Below are positions 1 through 8,333 of a stretch of DNA of 64,000 bases, piece by piece. The notes beneath the pieces were generated by a model, which saw only the letters and a list, made by a program, of their open reading frames with translations, did not search any database and had not been told where the DNA came from. How positions within the stretch are numbered: the stretch's first letter is position 1; each line of letters opens with the position of its first letter. Source of the stretch: Nostoc sp. KVJ3 (GTDB lineage Bacteria > Cyanobacteriota > Cyanobacteriia > Cyanobacteriales > Nostocaceae). The position numbers and the translations under genes were made by a program. The DNA lies in the NCBI RefSeq assembly GCF_026127265.1, contig NZ_WWFG01000001.1, positions 3,523,501-3,587,500 of the forward strand, read 5' to 3'.

Positions 1-14
1 AAGTAATAAGTTTT

Positions 15-45
15 GCCACCCTCTACTTTAGGGTGGCTTTTTTTT
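15..45 (+). terminator. Rho-independent terminator
   Basis: Perfect 8-bp stem GCCACCCT (15-22) and AGGGTGGC (30-37) with a 7-nt loop, followed by eight T residues. It ends a plus-strand transcript whose gene lies to the left of the window. Confidence 0.85.
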
Positions 46-101
46 CCAGAGTTTTCAGTTGAGATATTCACTCAAAAAATCCAGCTTAAAACTCTTGGAA
101 C

Positions 102-308
102 CTAGCTCATGGAAGCATGACTGGGCCCATAAATCATCCGAGTATTAGCATCTACCTTCCCTTGAATCGGGTTCCAGTAGTGGGATGCTTCTTCAGGAAG
201 ACCAAGTTCTTGTGCAGCCCTCATCAGTATTGATTGTTGGCGATTCTTGACTTGCTGGTGTTCACGCACCATTAATGCACGAGATTTATCTGCGATAGAC
301 ATAATCAT
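102..308 (-). CDS. small hypothetical protein, 68 aa
   Basis: Family not recognised. The protein is soluble, with no signal peptide or membrane segment; it has a basic, helix-prone N-terminal half (DKSRALMVREHQQVKNRQQ) and a polar C-terminus. The ATG at 308 is preceded by an AGAGAGG-like ribosome binding site about 8 nt upstream, which supports a real gene. A second Met at codon 3 is an alternative start. It converges with the plus-strand terminator at 15-45 and has no close partner gene. Confidence 0.6.
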   Translation of the reverse strand: MIMSIADKSRALMVREHQQVKNRQQSILMRAAQELGLPEEASHYWNPIQGKVDANTRMIYGPSHASMS

Positions 309-1918
309 AGCCCTCTCTATTTGGTGAATATATAATTTTTCTCACAAGACTAATATAGCAAAAATTCTGTAGCATAAGCTACTTTTTACATAAATTTATG
401 TTTGCTTTTGCTGACAATAGTTCAACGAAGAGGCAGGGGAAGGGGGTTCTTCGCTGGGGGAAATGACCCCAACCAAGAGCCGTGGAGCGGAGCGGAATGT
501 GATTTGAACCATATTTTGACCAAACGGACACGATACGCTTCACTCCGCACTAGAACAACATATACTTCAAAGTTATAAATGGAGTCCAAAAACGTCAAAA
601 CTTAATTCCAGGGCGCAACGTGGGTTTTATAGTTCATTTGTACGTGTTCTTGAGCGAGAGCTTTTAAAACCAAGTATCGAGCGATCGCTTAATCACTGAA
701 TTTTCGACTAAACATATTTTTGAACCATATCGTGGACATTTTGAATCATATTTTGACCGAAAGTTTAAAATTTTCGACTAAATTAGTGTGTCTTGCTCGG
801 CATTTTTTACCAAGTCTGAAAATAAAACTTTTAGTCGTATTATGGTTCACATTTAAAACACGCGGACATAATTTGATTCATAAAGTTAAGTTGTTGATTG
901 GCTCAAAAGCTTGAAATTACGTTAACTTTTGGTCACGTTATGGTTCAAAATTTGGTCATGCAGGGGGTAAAATCACACGGAACATGGGTCTGAGTCCCCC
1001 AATAAGAGTTAAGTGGTTCTCGTTCAGGTGGGGTCGAATCCCCCTTTCTGTTCCTTCTCCCTGCTCCCTGCTCCCTTGCCTCTTTTTCAATTCATGGCGC
1101 AAATACAGCATTGGGCATTGGGTATTTCTCTCAACTCTCTTGTCTCTATTCCCAATTCCCTTTTCTTTAAGTAAAATTCATCTAAAAAGGGCAGATACAA
1201 AATTTTGTATCTGCCCTTGAGTGTAGAATAATTAAGTGGCTAAGATGATCTGTGCAGATCGTTCTTAATAGTTATTTCGTTGGTAGCCATCTGTGGGAAA
1301 AAAGAGCCAGGGTGCAAGAGTAGATCGTAAATAGTAATATTTGTTGCCAAGTGCAATAAACCTATACTACTTGTGCGAATCCATGTCCTAGATAAGCTCA
1401 GATGAAACAAAAGAAATTTTAGGCTTCGGCAAAGAACGCTAAACAAGTAGGGAAGAGAAGATAAATTAGTTGCCGATGTAGATAACCAGCTACTTAATAT
1501 ATCAGAAAAGCTATTGGGGAATAAAGTGAAGTTGCCTTAAGACTGTTTCTTCAACAAACAAAACGTTTGAATTAGATGTGCTTCAGATTAACTGATAGTC
1601 TAAATAACATCTATTTTTACAGCAGTTGAGGATTGAGACGCAAAGCTTCCCAGGAATATGAGCAACAGTAATGTAGCTTTTGATGAGTTGTTAATGCTGT
1701 TGATCGAGACACTTAATTTAATTTGCGTTTTGATCGCCAGAATTAAGACCAACTGATGATATACAAAGCTTGCAGTTGAAATACTAAGCGATCGCTGAAG
1801 ATTTTCGTGTGTCAACTGTATATATCTCTGCCAGAAAAGCTGTGTGAAGAATATTAGCACAACATCGTGTTTTCTGGTATTTTAGTTCCTTTGAAAAAAA
1901 AGGCATTACCTACGGTAG
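309..1918. other. long non-coding stretch with degenerate repeats
   Basis: No convincing gene in 1.6 kb. It holds scattered copies of a motif in both orientations: GAACCATATTTTGACC at 506-521, GAATCATATTTTGACC at 743-758, and the reverse-type TTATGGTTCA at 839-848 and 939-948. There are heptameric CCCTGCT-type runs near 1050-1075 and TTGGGCA-type runs near 1112-1126. A perfect 32-bp palindrome at 1187-1218 is followed on the minus strand by five T and could end minus-strand transcription. The rest looks like decayed intergenic DNA. Confidence 0.5.
1187..1218 (-). terminator. 32-bp perfect palindrome, possible minus-strand terminator
   Basis: Arm AAGGGCAGATACAAAA (1187-1202) is followed directly by its exact reverse complement (1203-1218). 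Read on the minus strand it ends in CTTTTT, so it could terminate a transcript from the patX side. It may equally be one of the dispersed palindromes common in this genome. Confidence 0.45.
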
Positions 1919-2146
1919 TTAAACCACAACATAGGTATTTCCGAATTTTTGCGTTACTTCTCTACGCCCACTACCGCGATGACGTGGCGCATCATCTGGA
2001 TTTTGTTCAGATGCTGCCGAAAGCCACTGTTCCGAAGTAGGCGTGGAAGGCAGCCCAGTTGATAAGTGATTGACCATTGCTTGGCAGTTAGAAGCTAAGG
2101 GGCCGAACACCAGACTCGAGACTAAAAGTGAAATGGCAGCACGCAT
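1919..2146 (-). CDS. patX: PatX-like RGSGR peptide precursor, heterocyst patterning inhibitor
   Basis: The 75-aa product has an N-terminal signal-type stretch (residues 1-23: Arg2, a hydrophobic core to about residue 18, then SNCQA) and the pentapeptide RGSGR in the context HRGSGRRE at residues 57-64. RGSGR is the active sequence of PatS and HetN; PatX is the secreted-type family member with RG(S/T)GR near the C-terminus, found broadly in heterocyst formers. These peptides bind the master regulator HetR and block differentiation of neighbouring cells. The frame has a TAG three codons upstream of the ATG, which fixes the start; no good Shine-Dalgarno is visible. A TCCGGA promoter element lies about 60 nt upstream. 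The gene follows a same-strand FAD oxidoreductase but has its own promoter. Identification rests on the motif, the signal peptide and the promoter, not on a search. Confidence 0.85.
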   Translation of the reverse strand: MRAAISLLVSSLVFGPLASNCQAMVNHLSTGLPSTPTSEQWLSAASEQNPDDAPRHRGSGRREVTQKFGNTYVVV

Positions 2147-2181
2147 AGCAGATGTCTATTTTGGAACTCTCCACTTCACTG

Positions 2182-2209
2182 ATACTTAGCTTTTTGATTA
2201 ATATCCGGA
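2182..2209 (-). promoter_or_regulatory. DIF1-type (TCCGGA) promoter of patX
   Basis: TCCGGA at 2204-2209 lies in the -35 position. Fifteen nt downstream on the minus strand is TAAGTAT (2188-2182), a -10-like element, giving a predicted start near 2176, about 30 nt before the patX ATG. TCCGGA at -35 is the known hallmark of DIF1 promoters, which are induced early in differentiating cells under nitrogen step-down in a HetR-dependent way. The assignment is by motif and position only. Confidence 0.6.
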
Positions 2210-2253
2210 TAATTCATCAAAAAGTATTGTGTTTTACTGAAAATAAACTCTTC

Positions 2254-4059
2254 TTATCCTCCGGTTAAATGTTCGACTAATAACCAATTACCAGAGTGGT
2301 TATGACGACCCCACAATGTAACTAATTGTTGGTGAGGACAAGTGCGTAATTGCTTGTCGATATGCGATCGCAAAGTCACAAGCTGCCAATTTTGCCCTTG
2401 ATATGCGGCTGGTGCTGTGACAGTGAATCTGTATTCCTGCTGTTCCAAGCGAGAGAAAATGCCTTTGAAACAGTTACTTTCCCCAATTAATGCCTTGTCA
2501 AAAGTAGAGTCAGGGTACTCATTCTCCGATGGGCAAGGGCAATCGCCACTAACTGGATAGGCTTGTAGGTTATCTAAGTAATACACTTGCCAGTGGAGCC
2601 AATCCGAACGATTGGGTGGAAGATTAAATAAAGGAATAATTGCTGTTTTTGAGCGATTATCTGCTAATAAGGCTGTTTGCAGTGCCCTAACAGGTAAGTC
2701 CCTTGGCTGGCAATTTAACTCAACACACATCGCCGCCGCCATACCTGCTGCTTGACCAATGCCCATAACCACAGGTTGTAATCTGGTGGCCCCATTGGCA
2801 ATGTGAGAGACAGAAATGTTCTTTTCACAGACTAAGAAACCATCTGTTGTAGCTGGAATCAGGGAACTGTAGGGAATTGTAAAGGGTGTCCCAGTCCAAC
2901 GTCCGCCCCAACAGATAGATTTTGGTTGCAGTGGGAATTGAACATCAGGGTAATGATGATCGTTAGTGTAGTTACCAATTGCGATTGCATCACAAAACCT
3001 CGCATCATTAAATATAGATGCAACTCTCCCTCCAGCGATCGCCAAAATATCCTGTTCTCGGACAGTAGTTAGTCCCACCAAGCGGCGGCTTTCCCGGTAA
3101 TAGGGATGCAGTGCAAAAGCTGTAGAGGCGTGAGGAAATACTTTTTCTGCTAAACCATAGCGCCGACCAAGCTGATTTTGAATAAAATGGGCAAAATTTT
3201 GGCTATGCCAGCGAGATTCTTGGATGAATTCACCTCTGGACACATCTGACTCTATCAGCCGCTCTAGTCTTTGGCCGTAGTCATTGCCACAGATTGGCCA
3301 ATTAATCATAAATCGGCCACTAGGCAAACGTCCATAATTCAAAAATGTCTCTGCTCCATAGCCATCCCAAGCGCCTGTAAACTGGGATGGATTATAGTTA
3401 GGGGCAGCCAGAATTTCTGGTGCCGCAGCTATGCCCGTCGTAGACATCGCATCACCAAAGTCTTGCATAATCACTACATAAGTGGGTGCTTGCACCGGAT
3501 ATCTTTTGGTTAAAGAGTTAAAATCCACTGGGGCGCTAGGTTCTCCCCATTCAGATTGCAATTCCCAGCCCCAACGGTGAGGTATCTCAGCTAAAGCTAA
3601 TAAATCACCTAATTCTGTGCCGTCGAGAATAATTTTGGCTGTGACAGCAAAATCAGCAAAGCGCACACCACTAATAGAATCACCTTGGCGATAAACATCT
3701 ATTGGTACTTGTCCAGAAATCCAGTGCAGATTTGGCAATTCCTGCACCCAATCAGCAAAAATCTCTGCCCCAATTTGAGGATCGTAACTAAAAAAGCTGA
3801 CCCAGCTATTATCTAATCCTCCGGGTTGTCGTTGCCGCAATTCCTGCAAAAACGCACCCCATAACCCCGTTTGAAAGGCTTCTAACTCGTTACCATCGGG
3901 TGCAGATACTCCAGCCGCAGTTAGCATTCCCCCCAACCAAGGAAATTCACTCACAAGAATTGTTTTGGCTCCCCGTCGCGCTGCTTGGATAGCAGCCGTA
4001 GTTCCTCCGGTTCCACCACCCACAACTAAGACATCGGATGTGTATGTCTGATGAACCAT
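2254..4059 (-). CDS. FAD-dependent oxidoreductase (FAD_oxidored family)
   Basis: A 601-aa flavoprotein. Residues 9-30 carry the dinucleotide-binding Rossmann motif VVGGGTGGTTAAIQAARRG, and an SEFPWLGGML segment follows, as in the FAD_oxidored group (relatives of fumarate reductase/succinate dehydrogenase flavoproteins). A second FAD-contact region lies near residues 400-440 (VMGIGQAAGMAAAM). Substrate unknown. No signal peptide, so cytoplasmic. The C-terminal 150 residues match no domain I recognise and may be a carbohydrate- or substrate-binding add-on. The ATG at 4059 has a GAGG-like site upstream (minus-strand ATGAGGTAAAAA). Stop lies 107 nt before patX. Confidence 0.8.
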   Translation of the reverse strand: MVHQTYTSDVLVVGGGTGGTTAAIQAARRGAKTILVSEFPWLGGMLTAAGVSAPDGNELEAFQTGLWGAFLQELRQRQPGGLDNSWVSFFSYDPQIGAEIFADWVQELPNLHWISGQVPIDVYRQGDSISGVRFADFAVTAKIILDGTELGDLLALAEIPHRWGWELQSEWGEPSAPVDFNSLTKRYPVQAPTYVVIMQDFGDAMSTTGIAAAPEILAAPNYNPSQFTGAWDGYGAETFLNYGRLPSGRFMINWPICGNDYGQRLERLIESDVSRGEFIQESRWHSQNFAHFIQNQLGRRYGLAEKVFPHASTAFALHPYYRESRRLVGLTTVREQDILAIAGGRVASIFNDARFCDAIAIGNYTNDHHYPDVQFPLQPKSICWGGRWTGTPFTIPYSSLIPATTDGFLVCEKNISVSHIANGATRLQPVVMGIGQAAGMAAAMCVELNCQPRDLPVRALQTALLADNRSKTAIIPLFNLPPNRSDWLHWQVYYLDNLQAYPVSGDCPCPSENEYPDSTFDKALIGESNCFKGIFSRLEQQEYRFTVTAPAAYQGQNWQLVTLRSHIDKQLRTCPHQQLVTLWGRHNHSGNWLLVEHLTGG

Positions 4060-4243
4060 TTTTTACCTCATTGGAATGTACCCAGTTAGGCTACATCAAA
4101 CAATGTAGTTTTAATATCCGTTGTCAAAGAAAGGTATAAATAACTGTATTCAAAGTAAAAGTCAAGGCTTAAGTAATTTTTACGAAGACGCAACAGTATT
4201 AATTAGTCTACGCTCTGGGTAATAAGGTTACTCTGATAAATTT

Positions 4244-4518
4244 ATGGGACTTTACGAAATCAAGAATGCATTCAAGAGATTTATGAAAAAGCTCAAGAAG
4301 AAGCTAAATACTGGAAGGATAAAGCTCATATAGCTCTGAAAAATCATGATGATAATCTAGCCCTTGAAGCCATACTCAGTAAAATAGTTCACAGTAAAAT
4401 TGTACTTACTCTTCAAACTCAGCTTCAGCAGCACGAAGCAACAGTAATTTTACTTGGAAAAAACCTGATTGCTCTAGAAAATTTCAAGAAAACATTAAGC
4501 AGTGACACAAAATTCTAA
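4244..4518 (+). pseudogene. PspA/Vipp1-like N-terminal half, truncated and out of frame
   Basis: From 4246 this frame reads a PspA-type coiled coil: EIYEKAQEEAKYWKDKAH, then IALKNHDDNLALEAI, then QLQQHEATVILLGKNLIALE, ending at TAA 4516-4518. It corresponds to the middle of PspA/IM30 (helices around the 'EAQNWYDRAQLAL..GDENLAREAL' region). The frame has no ATG. An ATG at 4244 in the next frame encodes MGLYE, like the canonical PspA start MGLFD, which suggests an internal deletion with frameshift. The missing C-terminal PspA helix is found in the next gene, whose GTG start at 4502 overlaps this reading frame. Probably a broken 5' part of a once continuous gene; expression by frameshifting cannot be excluded. 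Confidence 0.65.
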
Positions 4519-6277
4519 AACAGGTTCAGCATTTATTGCAGGGGGAACCCTAGCAGGTGCTGGTGTTTCCGCAACTGTAGGCGGGATGGGACTAGCGGGC
4601 GGATTTGGTGCTGTTGGAATTGGTGCAACTTCAGTAGTTAGTGCTGGCGCTGTGGCTGGTGCAGCTGCTTATGGCGCTTTGAAAGCGATCGCAGATGCAT
4701 CTCCCTCTGCGATCGGTGCAATGGGAATTGGTGCAGTCGGCGGTACTGGTATTTATAGCGTTGTCGGTGGTGTGGGTTTGATCGCACCTAAAGTAGGGCT
4801 AGCATTTGGGATTGGTGCAGTCCCGATGGCAGGAATTGGTGCAGTGGTGGGACTCGCCGCCTATGGTATTGCCAAACTATTAGACGAATCTGAAATTAGC
4901 GAAACTCCAGTACAGCTTTTTGCGCGGATGGAAGAGAAAGTTTTGCAGATGGATGCCTATTCCGAAGCAGTGATGGAATTAAAAGCATTTTTATCTGGTG
5001 AGGATCTCAACCAAAAATTTGCTGTTTTGGAAGTAGAAGATGAGTTACAGACACTTAAAGCTGAATTAAAGAAAAAATCAGAATTTGTTACCCCTAAACC
5101 TTCTCCTCCAAATATTGAACCAGAAATAATATCTCTGAAAACCCAGCTACCTGAAAGCTGGAGATGTGTACGCACACTCAAGGGACACTTAGCGGCAGTT
5201 AATGCGATCGCTATCAGTCCTGATGGTACTACTTTGGTTAGTGGCAGTGATGACAGACAAGTTAATCTGTGGAACTTAAAAACAGGAAAATGGCTTTATA
5301 CCTTCTCTGGACAAGCCGAGGCAGTTTTATCTGTTGCTATTAGCCCTGATGGACAACAAATTGCAAGTGGTAGTGTCGATCGCAAAATCAGCAGTTGGCA
5401 GATGGACACAAGAAAATTTCACCGGACATTCTTTTATTTAAATTCTCCCTACAGTCATAATGGCTTTATTAACTCAGTAGCCTACAGTCATGATGGGGCA
5501 ATTATTGTTAGCGGTAGTGCTGATAAGACTATTAGAATTTGGGGACGCTACACGGGAAATTTAAAACGCACCTTGAATGGACACTCAGATGCAGTTTTGT
5601 CTGTCACCATCAGTCCCAATGGTAAAATCCTTGCAAGTGGTGGCGCTGATCAAACTATTAGGCTTTGGGATTTACAAACTTGGGAACAGCGTTATATTCT
5701 CACTGAACATTTGGGAGCAGTGAATACAGTTGTTATTAGTCTTAACAGTCAAACTCTTATTAGTGGTAGCACAGACACCACAATAAAACTGTGGAATCTC
5801 CAAACTGGAGAATTACTCAATACTCTGGTTGGACACTCAGCTGCGGTTTTGTCTATTGCCATCAGCCCTGATAGAAAAACCCTCGCCAGTGCCAGCAGAG
5901 ACGGTATTATAAAACTTTGGAACCTCCACACTAGCGAATTACTACAAAGTCTTTCTGGGTGTCATCCCGTTGCTTTCAGTCCTGATGGTAAAACACTGGT
6001 AAGTGGTGGTAATGGCGGAAGCGTCAAGGTTTGGAGTCAAGTGCAAAGCTCTGATAAATCTATATTATGTGGGGAATGGTGGGAAGTCTTGGGTGTAAAT
6101 CAGAGTAATAATGCCAACGTTGTTAAACTTGCCTACCGCCGATTAGCAAGACAATATCATCCTGATGTTAACAGTTCTGCGATCGCAAAAGCTTCAATGC
6201 AAGCAATTAATCAAGCTTATAAAGAATTCCAGCAACAGTTAAACCCTCACAAGTATTCAGCAGAGGAAAATATATAG
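4502..6277 (+). CDS. glycine-zipper membrane / PspA-helix / WD40 / J-domain fusion protein
   Basis: A 591-aa multidomain protein. Residues about 8-130 are Gly/Ala-rich and hydrophobic, with repeated GxxxG-like patterns, probably several membrane helices or hairpins. Residues 136-195 match the C-terminal helix of PspA/Vipp1 (FARMEEKVLQMDAYSEAVMEL, then an acidic LEVEDELQTLKAEL). Residues 220-515 hold seven WD40 repeats (SPDG..LVSGS.D..V.LW). Residues 526-591 are a J domain with the HPD triad at 553-555, so the protein could recruit an Hsp70/DnaK. PspA-type proteins guard membrane integrity; a membrane-associated scaffold calling in DnaK is a fair inference. The start is GTG inside the upstream PspA-like frame; a start further upstream by frameshift is possible. 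Cytoplasmic-face membrane location inferred. Confidence 0.8.
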   Translation: MTQNSKTGSAFIAGGTLAGAGVSATVGGMGLAGGFGAVGIGATSVVSAGAVAGAAAYGALKAIADASPSAIGAMGIGAVGGTGIYSVVGGVGLIAPKVGLAFGIGAVPMAGIGAVVGLAAYGIAKLLDESEISETPVQLFARMEEKVLQMDAYSEAVMELKAFLSGEDLNQKFAVLEVEDELQTLKAELKKKSEFVTPKPSPPNIEPEIISLKTQLPESWRCVRTLKGHLAAVNAIAISPDGTTLVSGSDDRQVNLWNLKTGKWLYTFSGQAEAVLSVAISPDGQQIASGSVDRKISSWQMDTRKFHRTFFYLNSPYSHNGFINSVAYSHDGAIIVSGSADKTIRIWGRYTGNLKRTLNGHSDAVLSVTISPNGKILASGGADQTIRLWDLQTWEQRYILTEHLGAVNTVVISLNSQTLISGSTDTTIKLWNLQTGELLNTLVGHSAAVLSIAISPDRKTLASASRDGIIKLWNLHTSELLQSLSGCHPVAFSPDGKTLVSGGNGGSVKVWSQVQSSDKSILCGEWWEVLGVNQSNNANVVKLAYRRLARQYHPDVNSSAIAKASMQAINQAYKEFQQQLNPHKYSAEENI

Positions 6278-6743
6278 TTCTTCAGAAGCATTGACATATT
6301 TACTTTTTAAAGTATTCATCTTGCATATTCTGAAAAAAAGTTATAAATTATTATAATGTAGGGGAATAATCTGACCTCTTAGTGTCAAAAACTAATCCTG
6401 CTCAAGTAAATATACTGCAACCAGTTTTAACTTCACACAACCGCTAAACAGCACTGAAGATATATCTTTGTTTGGTAAAGCAAAGATTCTGGACATGAAA
6501 CAGAACAATAAATAATCTAAAAATATATCTTGTGTGACTGTTTTAAGAATCAGATTACTACTTTTGGTGAATAACAACAATTATAATTCCCCAAAATAGT
6601 AATAGATTATAAGCAAATTAACTAGCAATAAAGCTGCATAAATGTCAGCAGATTGATTCGCTGTTAGTTGATTAATTTTCTCTAAATTATATTTGCTATT
6701 CAAAGAATCGTTTTTGTTATGCTGAGAATAGCAAAAGTAATAA
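6278..6743. other. AT-rich intergenic region
   Basis: No gene, hairpin or recognised repeat beyond runs of A/T. Probably contains the promoter of the invertase gene, but no site could be assigned. Confidence 0.4.
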
Positions 6744-6794
6744 ATGAAGACGCATCTACCACAAATTCACAATCTGAATGGAGTTATTCTGGCG

Positions 6795-8249
6795 ATGCAC
6801 CTAAACGAATTGGAAACTACTGAAAATTTAAAAGAAGTGGAAGAAGCATGGCGAATACTAGAAAAGTCAATTCTCTACTATCAAGGCCGCCCCGTTGGGA
6901 CGTTAGCTGCTTATGATGAATCTGTAGAGGCACTCAATTATGACCAGTGCTTTGTTCGGGATTTTGTTTCTTCGGCTCTAATTTTTCTGATCAAAGGTAG
7001 AACAGATATTGTTCGTAATTTCTTAGAAGAAACCTTAAAGTTGCAGCCTAAAGAAAAGGCATTAGATGCCTATAAACCAGGACGAGGATTAATACCAGCT
7101 AGCTTCAAAGTTGTATCAGACAATGGGCAAGAATACTTAGAAGCAGACTTTGGGGAACACGCGATCGCTAGAGTTACACCTGTAGATTCTTGCCTATGGT
7201 GGATTATTTTATTGCGTGCTTATGTAGTCGCCACAGAAGATTTTTCTTTAGCTTATCAACCTGAATTTCAACATGGAATCAGGTTAATTATGGAAATCTG
7301 CTTGGCGAATCGTTTTGATATGTACCCAACCCTGTTGGTTCCAGATGGTGCTTGTATGATTGACCGTCGTATGGGCATTTATGGGCATCCTCTAGAACTG
7401 CAAGTTCTCTTTTACACGGCATTGCGTGCATCTCGTGAACTGCTAATTTGTCAAGGTAATTATGATATTGTTTCAGCCATTGATAATCGGCTGCCTCTTT
7501 TATGTGCTCATATTCGCCAGCATTATTGGATAGATATTAATCGTCTGAATGAAATTTATCGCTTCAAAAGTGAAGAATATGGCAAGGGTGCTGTTAATCT
7601 GTTCAACATATATGTAGATTCTGTTCCCTATTATGAATTAGATAAATGGCTGCCAAAAAAAGGTGGTTATTTAGCGGGTAATGTTGGGCCGTCACAGCTA
7701 GATACTCGTTTCTTTTCACTCGGAAATTTAATGGCGATTATTTCCGACTTAGCCACAGAAGAACAGTCACAAGCGATTATGACTCTCATTGAAAAACGAT
7801 GGGATGATTTGGTGGGAGATATGCCAATGAAAATTTGTTTTCCAGCTTTGGAACATGAAGAATACAGAATTGTAACTGGATGTGACCCCAAAAATATCCC
7901 CTGGTCTTATCATAATGCTGGTAGTTGGCCAGTTTTAATGTGGATGTTAGCAGCTGCGGCGGTGAAAACTGACAAAATCAGTCTTGCACAAAAGGCTATT
8001 GAAACCGCTCAAGGAAGGCTGAGTACAGATGAATGGCCAGAGTATTATGACGGTAAGAAAGGGCGACTGATTGGGAAACAAGCTAGGAAATATCAAACTT
8101 GGACAATTACTGGGTTCTTATTGGCAAAAGAACTGATGGCAAACCCCACATATTTACCATTAATCAGCTTCGGTAAATTACCAGCAGAACAGGTTTCTAG
8201 GGCATGTGAGTTTGAAATCGCCAGTTTAGAGGGTTATATACCTAGATAG
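6795..8249 (+). CDS. alkaline/neutral invertase, GH100
   Basis: Hydrolyses sucrose to glucose and fructose in the cytoplasm; in Anabaena, InvA and InvB of this family supply hexoses for growth and for heterocyst metabolism. GH100 signatures are clear: VTPVDSCLWW, PDGACMIDRRMGIYGHP and WPEYYDGKKG. The Asp of MIDRRMG and the Glu of WPEYYDG are 226 residues apart, exactly the spacing of the catalytic pair D188/E414 described for Anabaena InvA. The frame opens with an ATG at 6744, but ATG 6795 gives a length and catalytic numbering closer to the family and has GGAG 11 nt upstream, so it was chosen. I cannot tell whether it is the InvA or InvB orthologue. Confidence 0.88.
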   Translation: MHLNELETTENLKEVEEAWRILEKSILYYQGRPVGTLAAYDESVEALNYDQCFVRDFVSSALIFLIKGRTDIVRNFLEETLKLQPKEKALDAYKPGRGLIPASFKVVSDNGQEYLEADFGEHAIARVTPVDSCLWWIILLRAYVVATEDFSLAYQPEFQHGIRLIMEICLANRFDMYPTLLVPDGACMIDRRMGIYGHPLELQVLFYTALRASRELLICQGNYDIVSAIDNRLPLLCAHIRQHYWIDINRLNEIYRFKSEEYGKGAVNLFNIYVDSVPYYELDKWLPKKGGYLAGNVGPSQLDTRFFSLGNLMAIISDLATEEQSQAIMTLIEKRWDDLVGDMPMKICFPALEHEEYRIVTGCDPKNIPWSYHNAGSWPVLMWMLAAAAVKTDKISLAQKAIETAQGRLSTDEWPEYYDGKKGRLIGKQARKYQTWTITGFLLAKELMANPTYLPLISFGKLPAEQVSRACEFEIASLEGYIPR

Positions 8250-8251
8250 GG

Positions 8252-8312
8252 AATTGGGAGTTAGGAGAGGAGTTAGGAGTTAGGAGTTGGGAGTTAGAAT
8301 ACAAAAGCCTCC
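8252..8312. repeat. heptameric short tandem repeats (GGAGTTA type)
   Basis: Tandem near-copies of GGAGTTA / GGGAGTT between the invertase stop and the rsmB start, followed by CCTCCTGACTCCTGA. This is the STRR type typical of heterocystous cyanobacteria; no function is evident. Confidence 0.7.
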
Positions 8313-8333
8313 TGACTCCTGATTGATGTTTCC

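Noticed and set aside
984..1052. Two T-arm-like stretches (GGGTCTGAGTCCCCC and GGGGTCGAATCCCCC) resembling a tRNA
   Set aside because: No acceptor stem, anticodon arm or CCA-compatible pairing could be drawn across the region; the resemblance is limited to short repeats.
720..1220. Two short plus-strand open frames
   Set aside because: No ribosome binding site, composition follows repeat DNA and hairpin sequence, no family.
1240..1860. Two short minus-strand open frames
   Set aside because: Hydrophobic but no ribosome binding site or recognisable fold; nothing in context supports them.
6392..6580. Minus-strand 62-codon frame
   Set aside because: AT-rich, no start signal, no relation to neighbours.
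8252..8312. Tandem heptamers considered as a CRISPR array
   Set aside because: Units of 7 nt with no spacers; it is STRR DNA. No CRISPR-like repeat-spacer pattern was seen anywhere in the window.
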